Assembly: GCA_938074605.1 (NCBI GenBank)
Contig: CALJEI010000004.1
Location: 101,949-165,948 of the forward strand
Length of the DNA: 64,000 bases
Source of the DNA: an uncultured Ignisphaera sp.
Lineage (GTDB): Archaea; Thermoproteota; Thermoprotei_A; Sulfolobales; Ignisphaeraceae
Direction: 5' to 3'
Shown here: in pieces, positions 7,342-16,465 of the stretch
How positions within the stretch are numbered: the first letter of the stretch is position 1
How the letters are laid out: each line of letters opens with the position of its first letter
Notes under the pieces: generated by a model
What the model was told of the DNA's origin: nothing
What the model saw: the letters and a program-made list of their open reading frames with translations, nothing else
Database searches by the model: none
Made by a program: the position numbers and the translations under genes

Positions 7342-9453
7342 TTGGCTTTTAGCGGTATAGACCTATTTAAACCTCGAAGTGTAGCTGTCATTGGAGCGTC
7401 AAGAGAACCCAATAAAGTTGGGCATGCAGTACTGAAGAATATTATTAATAGTGGATTTCAAGGAAAGGTATATCCAATAAATCCCAAAGCGGAGGAAGTA
7501 CTAGGTATTAAGGCATATAAATCGGTACTAGATGTTTCAGAGGACATAGATCTAGCCATAATGGTTGTACCTGCCTCTATAGCCTTAGATGTAGCTGAAG
7601 AGTGTGGTAAGAAGGGCATTAAACATCTTGTTGTAATTTCAGCCGGTTTTAAAGAAATAGGGGGTGAAGGTGTTGAAAGGGAGCGAAAACTTATTGAAAT
7701 AGCTAGAAAATATGGTATGAGGATAGTGGGACCTAATTGTCTTGGTATTATAGATACATATACACCTATAAATGCATCATTTTCAGCCACCATGCCGAGG
7801 AGAGGTAACATAGCATTTATCTCACAAAGTGGAGCTCTACTTACTGCAATTCTTGATTGGAGTATTAGAAGAGGTATAGGTTTTTCAAGAATTGTAAGCC
7901 TAGGTAATAAAGCTGACTTAAATGAAGCTGACTTTATTCAAGCTGTTGAGGAAGACATCAATACAAAAGTTATTCTATTATATCTAGAGTCTATTGAGAA
8001 TGGTAGAAAATTTATAGAAATCGCAGGTAGGGTTAGTAGAAAGAAGCCAATAGTGCTTCTTAAGGGTGGTGTTACAGAAGCTGGCGCTAGAGCAGCTATG
8101 AGCCATACTGGAGCTATGACAAGTAGTGTAACAGCTCTTGAAGCAGGACTTAAAAAAGCAGGTGTACTACTTGCTCGTACTCTTTCAGAGTTATTTGACT
8201 ATGCTATAGCATTTAGCTATCAGCCGATACCTATAAATAATAGGATTGCAGTAGTAACTAATGCTGGAGGGCCAGGGGTCATAACATCGGATATGATCAT
8301 AGCCCGAGGGCTAAGGCTTGCATTACTTACTCCAGATACTATAAATAGCCTTAGATCGAAACTCCCACCAGCTGCAACAATATCTAATCCTGTAGATGTA
8401 CTTGGAGATGCTAGAGCCGATAGATATAGCTATGCCATAGAGATGGTGCTAAATGACGATAATGTAGATGGTTTGATTGTAATACTAACACCTCAAGCCA
8501 TGACTGAGCCTATAGAGACTGCAAAGGCTATGCTAAGACTAAATAAGAAGTATCCAAATAAGCCAATGATAGGGGTGTTCATAGGAGGCGATATGGTTGA
8601 AGAAGCATCTAAAATACTTATGGAAAATGGTCTTCCCGTATATGATTTACCTGAAAGAGGGGTTGTTGCAATCTATGGTTTGTGTAAATATAGAGAAAAC
8701 TTAGAATATTTAGAGAAAATCTTAGAGAAAGCAACATTTTTCGACATTGATAGAGCTACGGCGCTATCCATAATAAGTAATGTTAGAAATGAAAATCGTA
8801 AAACACTATTGGAGTCGGACGCTAAAGACCTTGTAAGAAGCTATGGTATTCCAGTAGCTCCAACACGCCTTGCAAGAAATGAGGATGAAGCTGTTGAAAT
8901 AGCTAGTAAGCTTGGCTATCCAGTGGTATTAAAGATAGCTTCACCAGATATTGTACATAAGACAGATATAGGAGGCGTTATAATGAATATAAACTCAGAG
9001 AGAGAAGTTAGAGAAGCATTTAGAACTATAATTGATAGAGCATATAGATATGCACCAAAGGCAACCATATATGGAGTAGTTGTACAAAAAATGGTTCCAA
9101 GAGGTAGAGAGGTGATAATTGGTGTATCTAGAGATCCTGTATTTGGCCATATTATAATGTTTGGTCTTGGTGGGATATATACAAACATATTTAGAGATGT
9201 CTCATTTAGACTGGCACCCCTCTCAGTGTATGAGGCTAAAGAAATGGTTAGTGAAACAAAGGCATATACATTACTAAGAGGCTACCGAGGCGAAGAACCA
9301 TCAGACATATCATCGATAATAAATATTCTACTTAGAGTTAGTCAATTGGTTAGTGATATACCCGATATAGCAGAAATGGATATTAACCCCCTCTTTGTAT
9401 ATAATGAGGGTATGGGTAGTCTAGCTATAGATGTAAAGGTGGTACTCTCATAG
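7342..9453 (+). CDS. acd: Acetyl-CoA synthetase (ADP-forming), fused alpha-beta chain
   Basis: This protein of about 703 residues fuses the CoA-binding alpha part and the ATP-grasp beta part of ADP-forming acyl-CoA synthetase. The reaction is acetyl-CoA + ADP + Pi to acetate + ATP + CoA, the usual archaeal way to gain ATP while making acetate. The N-terminal CoA-binding fold shows SVAVIGASREPNKVGHAV; GPNCLG and ISQSGAL follow. The SHTGAM motif has the phosphorylated histidine at about residue 255. ATP-grasp segments start near residue 490 (YGIPVAPTR, GYPVVLKIASPDIVHK). The TTG start is set by the strong ribosome binding site upstream. Acyl specificity cannot be read from sequence. A DRTGG-domain gene follows in the same operon. 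Confidence 0.92.
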   Translation: MAFSGIDLFKPRSVAVIGASREPNKVGHAVLKNIINSGFQGKVYPINPKAEEVLGIKAYKSVLDVSEDIDLAIMVVPASIALDVAEECGKKGIKHLVVISAGFKEIGGEGVERERKLIEIARKYGMRIVGPNCLGIIDTYTPINASFSATMPRRGNIAFISQSGALLTAILDWSIRRGIGFSRIVSLGNKADLNEADFIQAVEEDINTKVILLYLESIENGRKFIEIAGRVSRKKPIVLLKGGVTEAGARAAMSHTGAMTSSVTALEAGLKKAGVLLARTLSELFDYAIAFSYQPIPINNRIAVVTNAGGPGVITSDMIIARGLRLALLTPDTINSLRSKLPPAATISNPVDVLGDARADRYSYAIEMVLNDDNVDGLIVILTPQAMTEPIETAKAMLRLNKKYPNKPMIGVFIGGDMVEEASKILMENGLPVYDLPERGVVAIYGLCKYRENLEYLEKILEKATFFDIDRATALSIISNVRNENRKTLLESDAKDLVRSYGIPVAPTRLARNEDEAVEIASKLGYPVVLKIASPDIVHKTDIGGVIMNINSEREVREAFRTIIDRAYRYAPKATIYGVVVQKMVPRGREVIIGVSRDPVFGHIIMFGLGGIYTNIFRDVSFRLAPLSVYEAKEMVSETKAYTLLRGYRGEEPSDISSIINILLRVSQLVSDIPDIAEMDINPLFVYNEGMGSLAIDVKVVLS

Positions 9454-9462
9454 GTGTTAACC

Positions 9463-10524
9463 ATGAAGGCTATATATTTTATTGGAGAGAGAGGTAAGAC
9501 AATTCTAATATATGGCCTCTTAAGGAGGTTTTCTCTAGAGGGTTTTAAGGTAGCATATTTTAAACCTATATCAATAGCTAGAATAAGGCTTGCATCTGGT
9601 AAATATGTAGATACAGATGTTATTGCAATTAAAGAAGCACTAGGGCTTGAGAACTCAATAGAGCATATCTCACCTGTGGTAATATCTAGGGGCTATCTTG
9701 AGTTAGGCGAACATATAGATGATGTTAAAGCTAGCATCTTGGAGAGTTTTAAAAAGATTAGTGAAGGTAGGGACGTTGTTGTTGTTGAAGGGTATACACC
9801 TGCGGAGGCATTAACGTCTATTAACTGTGGTGTAGTAGAGCTTGCAAAGATGTTTGGAGCAAAGATAATATTTGTTATAGATTGTAAAAGTAGAGCAGTA
9901 ATTGATGAAATAACTGATAGGATAGTTCTTTACAGATGTTTTATAGAGAAATTAGGTGGTGAACTGTATGGTGTTATTCTTAATGCTGTACCAATAGTAT
10001 ATGCTGAGCGTATTAGAAGCCTAATAGTTCCACATTTAGAGAGTCTTGGAATTAAAATACTTGGTGTAATTGAAGAGAGGCCTAGACTTTTAGCTTTAAC
10101 TGTGAAGGACATTGTAGAAGCGTTGGGTGCTGAGGTTCTAGAGGGTAGAGATAGACTGAATACCATGGTAGAAGATATCCTAGTAGGTGCTATGGGGCCT
10201 GAAGCAGCTATTAGATGGTTTAGAAGAGCAGTAAATGCTGCTATTGTTACAGGTGGTGATAGAACTGACTTGATAATGCAGGCTCTTGAAACTCGTGCGA
10301 GTGCTATAATTTTAACGGGGAATTTATATCCATCTAGAGGCGTCTTAATACGAGCTAGAGAAACAGGCACCCCTATATTATTGGTACCATATGATACATT
10401 TACAACAGTCGAAAAACTTAGAGAGATGCAGGGAATAGTTACAGCGGATTCGTTAAAGATTAGAGATAAGGATCTATTAGCAATTATTGAGAAGGAGGTT
10501 AAGTGGAGGGAACTACTGGCATAG
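9463..10524 (+). CDS. BioD-like P-loop protein with DRTGG domain
   Basis: This 353-residue protein has an N-terminal dethiobiotin-synthetase-like ATPase fold and, from about residue 210, a DRTGG-type domain (VTGGDRTDLIMQAL near 265-278). The same pair of domains forms the N-terminal part of some phosphotransacetylases and occurs in archaeal proteins of unknown function near acyl-CoA synthetases. Its P-loop is short: the N-terminus reads FIGERGKTILI, two residues fewer than the usual GxxxxGKT. ATG at 9463 is preferred over the GTG at 9454, because AGGTG sits 6 bp before it. It starts 9 bp after the acetyl-CoA synthetase, so a sensor or regulatory role in acetate metabolism is an inference. Its last 26 bp overlap the convergent gene. 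Confidence 0.75.
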   Translation: MKAIYFIGERGKTILIYGLLRRFSLEGFKVAYFKPISIARIRLASGKYVDTDVIAIKEALGLENSIEHISPVVISRGYLELGEHIDDVKASILESFKKISEGRDVVVVEGYTPAEALTSINCGVVELAKMFGAKIIFVIDCKSRAVIDEITDRIVLYRCFIEKLGGELYGVILNAVPIVYAERIRSLIVPHLESLGIKILGVIEERPRLLALTVKDIVEALGAEVLEGRDRLNTMVEDILVGAMGPEAAIRWFRRAVNAAIVTGGDRTDLIMQALETRASAIILTGNLYPSRGVLIRARETGTPILLVPYDTFTTVEKLREMQGIVTADSLKIRDKDLLAIIEKEVKWRELLA

Positions 10525-11407
10525 AATTATAGTTTTTAAATCTTAATATTATAACAGGATAGTGTTTAACTCTTCTAAGCGATAGCCACGTGAGAGAATT
10601 AAGGTGCTCGGAATCTAATACCCTAATCATTTCAATAATATTTCTCCCAATACCACAGCCACGAAATTTTTCACCTATACGTGCTAATCTAAGTATTGTA
10701 TAGAGATCAAGTTGAATGCCTACATATGCTGTTGGTGTTGGGAATCTTTCAAATGAGTCCTTAAATGTTCTACCTAAAATGTAGGCTATAACACCAAGAT
10801 CTATAACACCTCTTACTGTAGAAGGTCTTGTTGCAAGTGCAATGGATTTAACATATTTTGGAACAAAACATCTATCAGTGTCAACAACAAGAATATTTAC
10901 ATCTACTGATAGTCTATTCTCTATAGATAGCTTTATCTCTTTAACCACCTTAGCAATATTTTTAATTGGTATAGATACATAATAGTATGGGAGGTTTACT
11001 GTATCTATGCCAAATTCAGAGAGTGGTTTTAGAAAATGCTTTATTCCACCATAGTATAGTGCAAGTTTTTTGTGCTTTGCTAATAGCTCTAGGGGAGTCT
11101 CAACCATGATTTTAACTGTATTTATATCTATAAATAGCTGTCTAAGAAGGTAGCCCCAGAGAATTCTTGAGGTGAGAAACGTCATTATAATTGTTATAGG
11201 GTCTACACTTATTAAATTTTCATCATATATATTACTAAGGGCTATGCTGAGAGCTTTATCGGATACAACAATGATGTCACCATCTTTAATCATACTACCA
11301 TAGATATCTACAATTTCTTTAACAACATCCGTACCAGGCAACCAATATCTACTGGGTCTTTTAATAATGCATAGCTTATATCTTCTCCTTAAATTTAAAT
11401 AACTCAT
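10499..11407 (-). CDS. CofE-like (F420 ligase family) protein of unknown substrate
   Basis: This 302-residue protein resembles the larger F420-0:glutamate ligase-like family rather than the CofE at 3.7 kb. Shared features are YWLPGTDVVKEIV near residue 20, GDIIVVSDKALSIA (42-55), the GIDTVNLPYYYVSIP block near residues 134-148, a DTDRCF motif near 178-183, and a GIGRN-like C-terminal region. Members occur in archaea and bacteria with no proven substrate. It is the last gene of the minus-strand mfnF-mfnE-cofC-cofD-ECF operon, which suggests a role in tailoring F420, a folate-like cofactor or another glutamylated molecule. Its 3' end overlaps the convergent DRTGG gene by 26 bp. Confidence 0.7.
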   Translation of the reverse strand: MSYLNLRRRYKLCIIKRPSRYWLPGTDVVKEIVDIYGSMIKDGDIIVVSDKALSIALSNIYDENLISVDPITIIMTFLTSRILWGYLLRQLFIDINTVKIMVETPLELLAKHKKLALYYGGIKHFLKPLSEFGIDTVNLPYYYVSIPIKNIAKVVKEIKLSIENRLSVDVNILVVDTDRCFVPKYVKSIALATRPSTVRGVIDLGVIAYILGRTFKDSFERFPTPTAYVGIQLDLYTILRLARIGEKFRGCGIGRNIIEMIRVLDSEHLNSLTWLSLRRVKHYPVIILRFKNYNSMPVVPST

Positions 11408-11441
11408 ATATTACTGTACCTCTTTAATTTATTACCATTCA

Positions 11442-12182
11442 CTATGGAGGTACATCCATTGCTATTGATGTGTATAGGCAAATTAGTAGTATTATTGAAG
11501 TAGTTGTGATTATAACTATATCTCTAACCTTTATTGAAGTGTTTATCGGGCATCTAGGAATACCGTGGATATATATAGCCTCTGTAATCTCTCTAGCATG
11601 ATTTACTGTATAGAGAATCATTGGTAATATTACTCGATATAGATATCTCGAACCATATTTTAGTTTTACTGTTAACAAAGCCTCTGAATACATTACTATA
11701 ATATATGGTAGCCGTGAAAAAGCTATAGCTATTGCAGCTCCTAATTCACTAAGGCCGATACTCTCTAAAAACCATTTAATTTCTTCTATCTTAGTCCACT
11801 GAAATATAAGGGCTATAACTATAAACATAAGGGCTCCTCTTAGTGATGCCATAGCTACACTAGCCATATCAACAAACCAAAGATTAAGTAGCCTAGCAAA
11901 CAAATTTATGGCTAAACCTATTGCTATGAAGATCGCAACAAATTGTAGACCTTCTAAAATCTTTCTAAAGCTACCACTTATATAGAGAATAACTAGGACC
12001 ATAATCAATATAGGTGACATATAAAATAAATTGGATAAAGGCTTTAATCCCAGGAATGGATTGATAAGAAGGTATAGAAGTAGGACAGCGGAAATAGTTA
12101 TTCTTGTGATAATACTTAGCCCGGTAGATGAAGTATAGATGAAGGTATATGCTATGTTTTTCAACATTGAAATATTACCCAT
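11442..12182 (-). CDS. EcfT-like transmembrane component of an ECF transporter
   Basis: This 246-residue membrane protein has about six hydrophobic segments and a basic C-terminal coupling region (EITEAIYIHGIPR near residues 200-212) resembling the A-R-G motifs of EcfT/CbiQ proteins. It follows a RibU-like S component on the same strand after about 160 bp. EcfT couples the S component to ATPase subunits EcfA. No ABC ATPase is encoded in the window, so the transporter must use ATPases made elsewhere. Identity rests on the hydrophobic pattern, the C-terminal motif and the neighbour; a permease of another family cannot be excluded. Confidence 0.55.
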   Translation of the reverse strand: MGNISMLKNIAYTFIYTSSTGLSIITRITISAVLLLYLLINPFLGLKPLSNLFYMSPILIMVLVILYISGSFRKILEGLQFVAIFIAIGLAINLFARLLNLWFVDMASVAMASLRGALMFIVIALIFQWTKIEEIKWFLESIGLSELGAAIAIAFSRLPYIIVMYSEALLTVKLKYGSRYLYRVILPMILYTVNHAREITEAIYIHGIPRCPINTSIKVRDIVIITTTSIILLICLYTSIAMDVPP

Positions 12183-12339
12183 AGCACAACTGTAATAACC
12201 TAAATGTTAAACGTTTCATCTAAGAGATATTTAAACTATTATTTATTTAAAAATTATTTAGTCTCTAAATTCTGTTTTTATCGCATAATACTTAACGTAC
12301 CATTAAGTCACCTTATAACATAAATTGTAGGGATATTAA

Positions 12340-12942
12340 TTATGTAATGAAGCCTATTTTACTAAGTGTTCTAACCATAGGTAGTGTTAATATTGATACA
12401 TAGGTTGCAGAAATGGCGTTGAATAACACTATTAAATGGAGTATGGGCATAATGATGTTATTCAAGGCCATAATATATGAGGGTGCTCCCCAGAATAATG
12501 TCGCTATTAATGGTGTTATAAGAATGTTTAGTATGGCCATGACTATAGATCTACTTGCTATAGCTGTAGCTACAAGCAGAAGGGATGCCATTCCTGTAGA
12601 TATGTGGGGGTATCTCCTATTAATATGTTTATATAGACATACCATCGGTATATAGGTTGAGGCTTCAGCTAAAACCTTCATAAGAGGACTTAAAGGATTT
12701 GTAGCTCCCATTAATAAAATCCCTAAGTAAAATATAGGTAGACCTAGTGTGATAGAAAGTGTAAGATTTATAAAGCCAGCTACTGCTAGTGGAATTCCAC
12801 ATAAATCAAATTTTAAGAATGGAGCTAGCGGAAAGTCGATTTTAGCTATATGGATGGGTATGGCAAGTGCAGATAACATGATTACTAGAGCTGTAGTCAA
12901 TTTAAATGGCTTTGAAGGTATTTTGGGAACTGGTATAGTCAA
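12340..12942 (-). CDS. RibU-like ECF transporter substrate-binding (S) component
   Basis: This 200-residue membrane protein has about six hydrophobic helices. Residues 35-55 hold FPLAPFLKFDLCGIPLAVAGF, close to the loop that binds riboflavin in RibU-type S components (usual form FLKxDxSDIPxLIAGF). Its start overlaps the end of cofD by 4 bp, so translation of the two is coupled. The family imports flavins and related molecules. Within an F420 and methanofuran operon, riboflavin or the deazaflavin Fo are the plausible cargoes (inference). The EcfT-like gene follows downstream. Confidence 0.65.
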   Translation of the reverse strand: MTIPVPKIPSKPFKLTTALVIMLSALAIPIHIAKIDFPLAPFLKFDLCGIPLAVAGFINLTLSITLGLPIFYLGILLMGATNPLSPLMKVLAEASTYIPMVCLYKHINRRYPHISTGMASLLLVATAIASRSIVMAILNILITPLIATLFWGAPSYIMALNNIIMPILHLIVLFNAISATYVSILTLPMVRTLSKIGFIT

Positions 12943-13919
12943 TTATGATCCTGTTTCCTTAGTTTTTCACTCACCATACTTAAAAGTTTTTGTGCCAATG
13001 CTATTTTAGAATCTATGGTATCCATAGTTATATTAGCTAGTGTTACCTCTATCCCCAATGTTCCTCTTATCTTATATGCTAGATATTCATCTGAAGAGTC
13101 TATAACTATGTTTGATATGATATCAGAGTAGAGTTCAGCAACACCATAAGCTGATGGTTCAAAGCCTAGATATTCTAATACAATATGGGCAACGCCTGTA
13201 AAGGCTCTGCCGCTTCTAATTGGGGAAACAGCTATTACAGGTACACCTATTTCCCGTCTTCTCCTAATATACTCTCTAACACCTTTAGTGAGCAGTATTG
13301 GATTTATGCTTAGAAGAGGGTTGCTAGGACCTAATATAATTACATCAGCATTTGTTAAAGCATTTAAGACTTCAGGGGTAGCCTTAGCACCATCTATACC
13401 TTTGTACTCGATTTTAAGGACTTTTATTTTTGTTGGATCTTGTTTAGCAGCATATTTAACAAGATATTCTTGGACATGAAGTTCGCCTAGATCTGTATTT
13501 AGGTGTGTCTCTACATGCTCATCGCTCATAGGCAGAACAACTCCTCTAGCCTTAAGAGTATTACAGATATGTTTTGTAATTTCTGTTAATCTAATTCCTC
13601 GTTTAAGCATATAGGTTCTAACTATATGTATTGCTAAATCTTTATCCCCCAGTATAAACCAGTCTAGGATTTCAAACCCTTTAATCATATTGTAGGCATT
13701 GAAAGTATCATTCATAATACCCCAATACCTATTAGTATCAAGTAGTCCAGAGGCAAGATATGTAGCAGAATCAACATCGGGTGCAATATAAAGATCTAAA
13801 AGCCATATGTTATCGGCAGTATTAGCCACTATAGTTATGTTATTTGGGTCTACTAATTCTCTCAATCCTTCAAAGAGCTTTAAACCGCCTTGACCACCTG
13901 TAAGTAGTACAATATTTAT
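12939..13919 (-). CDS. cofD: 2-phospho-L-lactate transferase (CofD), start codon non-standard
   Basis: CofD joins the lactyl-phosphate unit from CofC's product to Fo, giving F420-0. The body is typical: VANTADN and DVDSATYLASG near the N-terminus, LPMSDEHVETH in the middle, ILGPSNPLLSINPIL, and the late VIAVSPI with GRAFTG. The essential glycine-rich start (LLTGGQGGLKLFEGL) lies upstream of the first TTG at 13865. Between that block and an in-frame TGA at 13925-13923 there is no ATG, GTG or TTG, only ATA at 13919 and ATT at 13913. GAAGGTGATG stands at the right distance before the ATA. Either an ATA/ATT start is used or the reported sequence has an indel in the A/T run. I chose 13919; a TTG start would lose the active site. 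Confidence 0.85.
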   Translation of the reverse strand: MNIVLLTGGQGGLKLFEGLRELVDPNNITIVANTADNIWLLDLYIAPDVDSATYLASGLLDTNRYWGIMNDTFNAYNMIKGFEILDWFILGDKDLAIHIVRTYMLKRGIRLTEITKHICNTLKARGVVLPMSDEHVETHLNTDLGELHVQEYLVKYAAKQDPTKIKVLKIEYKGIDGAKATPEVLNALTNADVIILGPSNPLLSINPILLTKGVREYIRRRREIGVPVIAVSPIRSGRAFTGVAHIVLEYLGFEPSAYGVAELYSDIISNIVIDSSDEYLAYKIRGTLGIEVTLANITMDTIDSKIALAQKLLSMVSEKLRKQDHN

Positions 13920-13937
13920 ATATCATCACCTTCATTC

Positions 13938-14597
13938 TTATACATGATATTTAACTAAATTAATTCTATGTAGAATTCTGCACACTTCTCTTTCCCTATC
14001 TCTATAAATAATGCATAGCTGTTTAGCCATCATAACATCTTCAATTGTATCTATATCGATGGACGTACCTAGCGTGCTATATACATATACTTTCACTGTT
14101 TTTTGAATAGCTTTAGCTAAATGTTTTTGAAAGCTGTCTCTACCATGCATAAGCTCTACTATGAGGGGATACCGCTGCAACATTATATTTGTGCCACCAT
14201 TGATTGATGGAGTAAGAACTACATCATATCCATCCGTATAGAGTTCTACAATAGCATCGATATCTGTATTTGAGATAAATGGTGTATCTGCTACTCCAAA
14301 GATTATAGCATTAAGTTTATGTCTACTCGATACAGATTCAAGAGCCTTAAAATAAGCCTTGATCTGCCCACTACCATCATCCTGAACCAAATCTATATTA
14401 AAGTTACTGACAGTAACTCCTATATTCACATCTGGAGTTATTAAAACGGTCTTATCGACATACTTTGAATGTGTATAGGCATGTATAACATCTTTCAACA
14501 TAGTTTTTACAATCTCTATGCGAATAGATTTTTCGATGTCTTTAAGTCTAGATTTTGCTCTACTAAGATCTTTAACTGGTATTAAGGCGACAATCAA
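13938..14597 (-). CDS. cofC: 2-phospho-L-lactate guanylyltransferase (CofC)
   Basis: This 219-residue nucleotidyltransferase activates 2-phospholactate with GTP for CofD. The N-terminal ALIPVKDLSRAKSRL is the CofC nucleotide-binding signature. A QDDGSGQIKAYFKAL stretch and an ADTPFIS segment near residues 100-106 supply metal and sugar-binding positions. It lies 18 bp upstream of the cofD start used here. About 50 C-terminal residues are less conserved. With cofE and cofD it completes the late F420 steps; the deazaflavin synthases CofG and CofH are not in the window. Confidence 0.9.
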   Translation of the reverse strand: MIVALIPVKDLSRAKSRLKDIEKSIRIEIVKTMLKDVIHAYTHSKYVDKTVLITPDVNIGVTVSNFNIDLVQDDGSGQIKAYFKALESVSSRHKLNAIIFGVADTPFISNTDIDAIVELYTDGYDVVLTPSINGGTNIMLQRYPLIVELMHGRDSFQKHLAKAIQKTVKVYVYSTLGTSIDIDTIEDVMMAKQLCIIYRDREREVCRILHRINLVKYHV

Positions 14598-14634
14598 GTT
14601 GATAGCCCTAAATCTATGCTAATGCTATATATGG

Positions 14635-15303
14635 TTATGGTGTTATAAGTGTATGTGGTGCTATAGCTGTATGAGATGTGCAGCGACCAGCCTTCTCTAG
14701 TAGACAGTTTAGAACCTCAGCATTATGGGCATTAATTATAAGTGTAGGAATGCCATACTTTTTAATTAGTACTGGTGTATAGCTATCAATTACGTCTTGA
14801 TTTGATGGAACTTCATCCACCTTAATGGTCGGAACTATAACACCATTGATAGTTATGCCGTCTACAAGTTTTGTTAATATTGCTATATCAGCCTTAAGAA
14901 GATATGCTATAAATACGGTAATAGCATCACTTGTTACAGACCATGTGTAGGGAAGCACATTATTTTGTTTAATGATGTTAAAAGGCATGATTAGAGGAAG
15001 GCGGCCTATAGACCATATAGTATAGACTCCTTCTATAGAGTCTACACTCTCTATACAGCTATTTCTTGAGGCAATGAATGCTCCATATACCTCCATCGAC
15101 TTTATTGCCATCCAATGGGCTGCTGAATCATCAAAGCCTACTCTTTTCTGAAGATCACGTACTATATCTGCAAATATACTGCCACCTGGAACTAGGGCTA
15201 CCCGTATATTGCTATTTTGAAGCTTTAGGATAGTATTAAGTAGTGTATCAAGGATATTAATGTGCCATATAAGATTACCGCTAACTTTAACTACAGCCTT
15301 CAT
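14635..15303 (-). CDS. mfnE: [5-(aminomethyl)furan-3-yl]methyl phosphate kinase (MfnE), amino acid kinase fold
   Basis: This 222-residue amino-acid-kinase-family protein matches MfnE, which phosphorylates the aminomethylfuran phosphate to a diphosphate in methanofuran synthesis. It starts with VVKVSGNL (the KxGGS-like phosphate loop), then VPGGSIFADIVRDLQ near residues 38-52 and SAAHWMAIKSMEVYG near 60-74, and ends with the TKLVDGI nucleotide segment and TPVLIKKYGI. Its start overlaps the end of mfnF by 4 bp. A uridylate or aspartate kinase is less likely, given the length and the neighbours. Confidence 0.88.
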   Translation of the reverse strand: MKAVVKVSGNLIWHINILDTLLNTILKLQNSNIRVALVPGGSIFADIVRDLQKRVGFDDSAAHWMAIKSMEVYGAFIASRNSCIESVDSIEGVYTIWSIGRLPLIMPFNIIKQNNVLPYTWSVTSDAITVFIAYLLKADIAILTKLVDGITINGVIVPTIKVDEVPSNQDVIDSYTPVLIKKYGIPTLIINAHNAEVLNCLLEKAGRCTSHTAIAPHTLITP

Positions 15304-16382
15304 AGCTGTTTAGACACCTTTTGATACATCATCATAGCAGCAGCATATGCTGGGAGTACAGCTGCTATCTGTGACCCTATAAGATCATCTACATCCATAA
15401 TTATTTTAAAGTCTGCTCTCTTTGCTGCTTCACTTGCTAGAAACTTTCCTATACCAGCTATAATTACTTTAAAAATTGATGGATCTATGTTGAGGGAGGC
15501 TATGTAGCTTCTAATCTGCATTAAAGCATTGAATATAATGTTTATTTGCATCTCATAGATATATCTAGCAATCTCTTTAACTTCAAAATTATTTAACATC
15601 TCTATATCGCCGCATACTACTCGAGCCAGTCTCTCCATAGCCTCCTCTATCGAGACACCCCTACCATCAGCTGTTTCTGTTGTATATCCACTACTTGATA
15701 TATTTCTGAGTACTAAATGTACATCTCCTATTAAAGCAAATCTCTCATTACAAATTCTAGTATACAGCCCCTTTAAAGGAACTCTATCAACTATACCTAC
15801 AACATTACTTCTTAAAATACCAGTATAGACAAGCTCACCAACAATAAGCTTTTCAATATCTGTAAACCCTCTTACACTTGCTTTTCCACCAATTATAGGG
15901 ATTAATGTTGTTGTTGTACTACCTATATCTATAAATATACTGTTTTCAATGCCCCATTTATAGGAATTTTTTTCCAAAAGCCATGCAGAAGCAGCCCAGT
16001 TTGCACCAGCAACCTTCAAATAATTTTTAATAGCCTCATCACCAGATAAGAGCTTCATTTCACTAGAGATAAACCCTATGTCAATAGCATCATTAAATAC
16101 CTCCATAGATGATTTAACTATGTGTTCAACACCCTCCCTCTTAATCCTATATACATCACTTAACTCAGCAGTCATGCATATAGCTACGTAATACTGGTCA
16201 TTACTTATAGTACTTTTCCTGAAGTTTTTAAGTTTCTCTTCTAAGCCTTTTTTACCATGAATCCATATAGGATAGTATTCTCGTAGAATTTGTAGTATTC
16301 TCACCTTATTATCATAAACACTAACATCTATCTTTACAGCCTTTATGTTAGCACCCCCTATATCAAGGCCAACAACGATCAC
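15300..16382 (-). CDS. mfnF: MfnF, H4MPT-linked C1 transfer pathway protein (ASKHA fold)
   Basis: This protein of about 360 residues has the hydantoinase/oxoprolinase-like actin fold of the H4MPT-linked C1 transfer family. MfnF couples the furan and the glutamyl-tyramine parts of methanofuran. The start IVVGLDIGGANIKAVKID is the first phosphate-binding loop; FIDIGSTTTTLIPI near residues 162-175 is the second. A GTG at 16382 with AGGTG about 7 bp upstream is preferred. The upstream ATG at 16415 would add 11 hydrophobic residues not seen in the family. It is the first gene of the minus-strand cofactor operon. Confidence 0.88.
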   Translation of the reverse strand: MIVVGLDIGGANIKAVKIDVSVYDNKVRILQILREYYPIWIHGKKGLEEKLKNFRKSTISNDQYYVAICMTAELSDVYRIKREGVEHIVKSSMEVFNDAIDIGFISSEMKLLSGDEAIKNYLKVAGANWAASAWLLEKNSYKWGIENSIFIDIGSTTTTLIPIIGGKASVRGFTDIEKLIVGELVYTGILRSNVVGIVDRVPLKGLYTRICNERFALIGDVHLVLRNISSSGYTTETADGRGVSIEEAMERLARVVCGDIEMLNNFEVKEIARYIYEMQINIIFNALMQIRSYIASLNIDPSIFKVIIAGIGKFLASEAAKRADFKIIMDVDDLIGSQIAAVLPAYAAAMMMYQKVSKQL

Positions 16383-16465
16383 GTAAGAACACCTAAAAAC
16401 TATAAGTATAAACAATACTGCTATTAAATTATTTGCCTAACTAGTATCTCTTGGGTCAGCCCCCT

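Noticed and set aside
13863..13865. TTG at 13865 as the real cofD start
   Set aside because: It would remove the glycine-rich loop found at the N-terminus of all CofD proteins I know, although that loop is encoded in frame just upstream.
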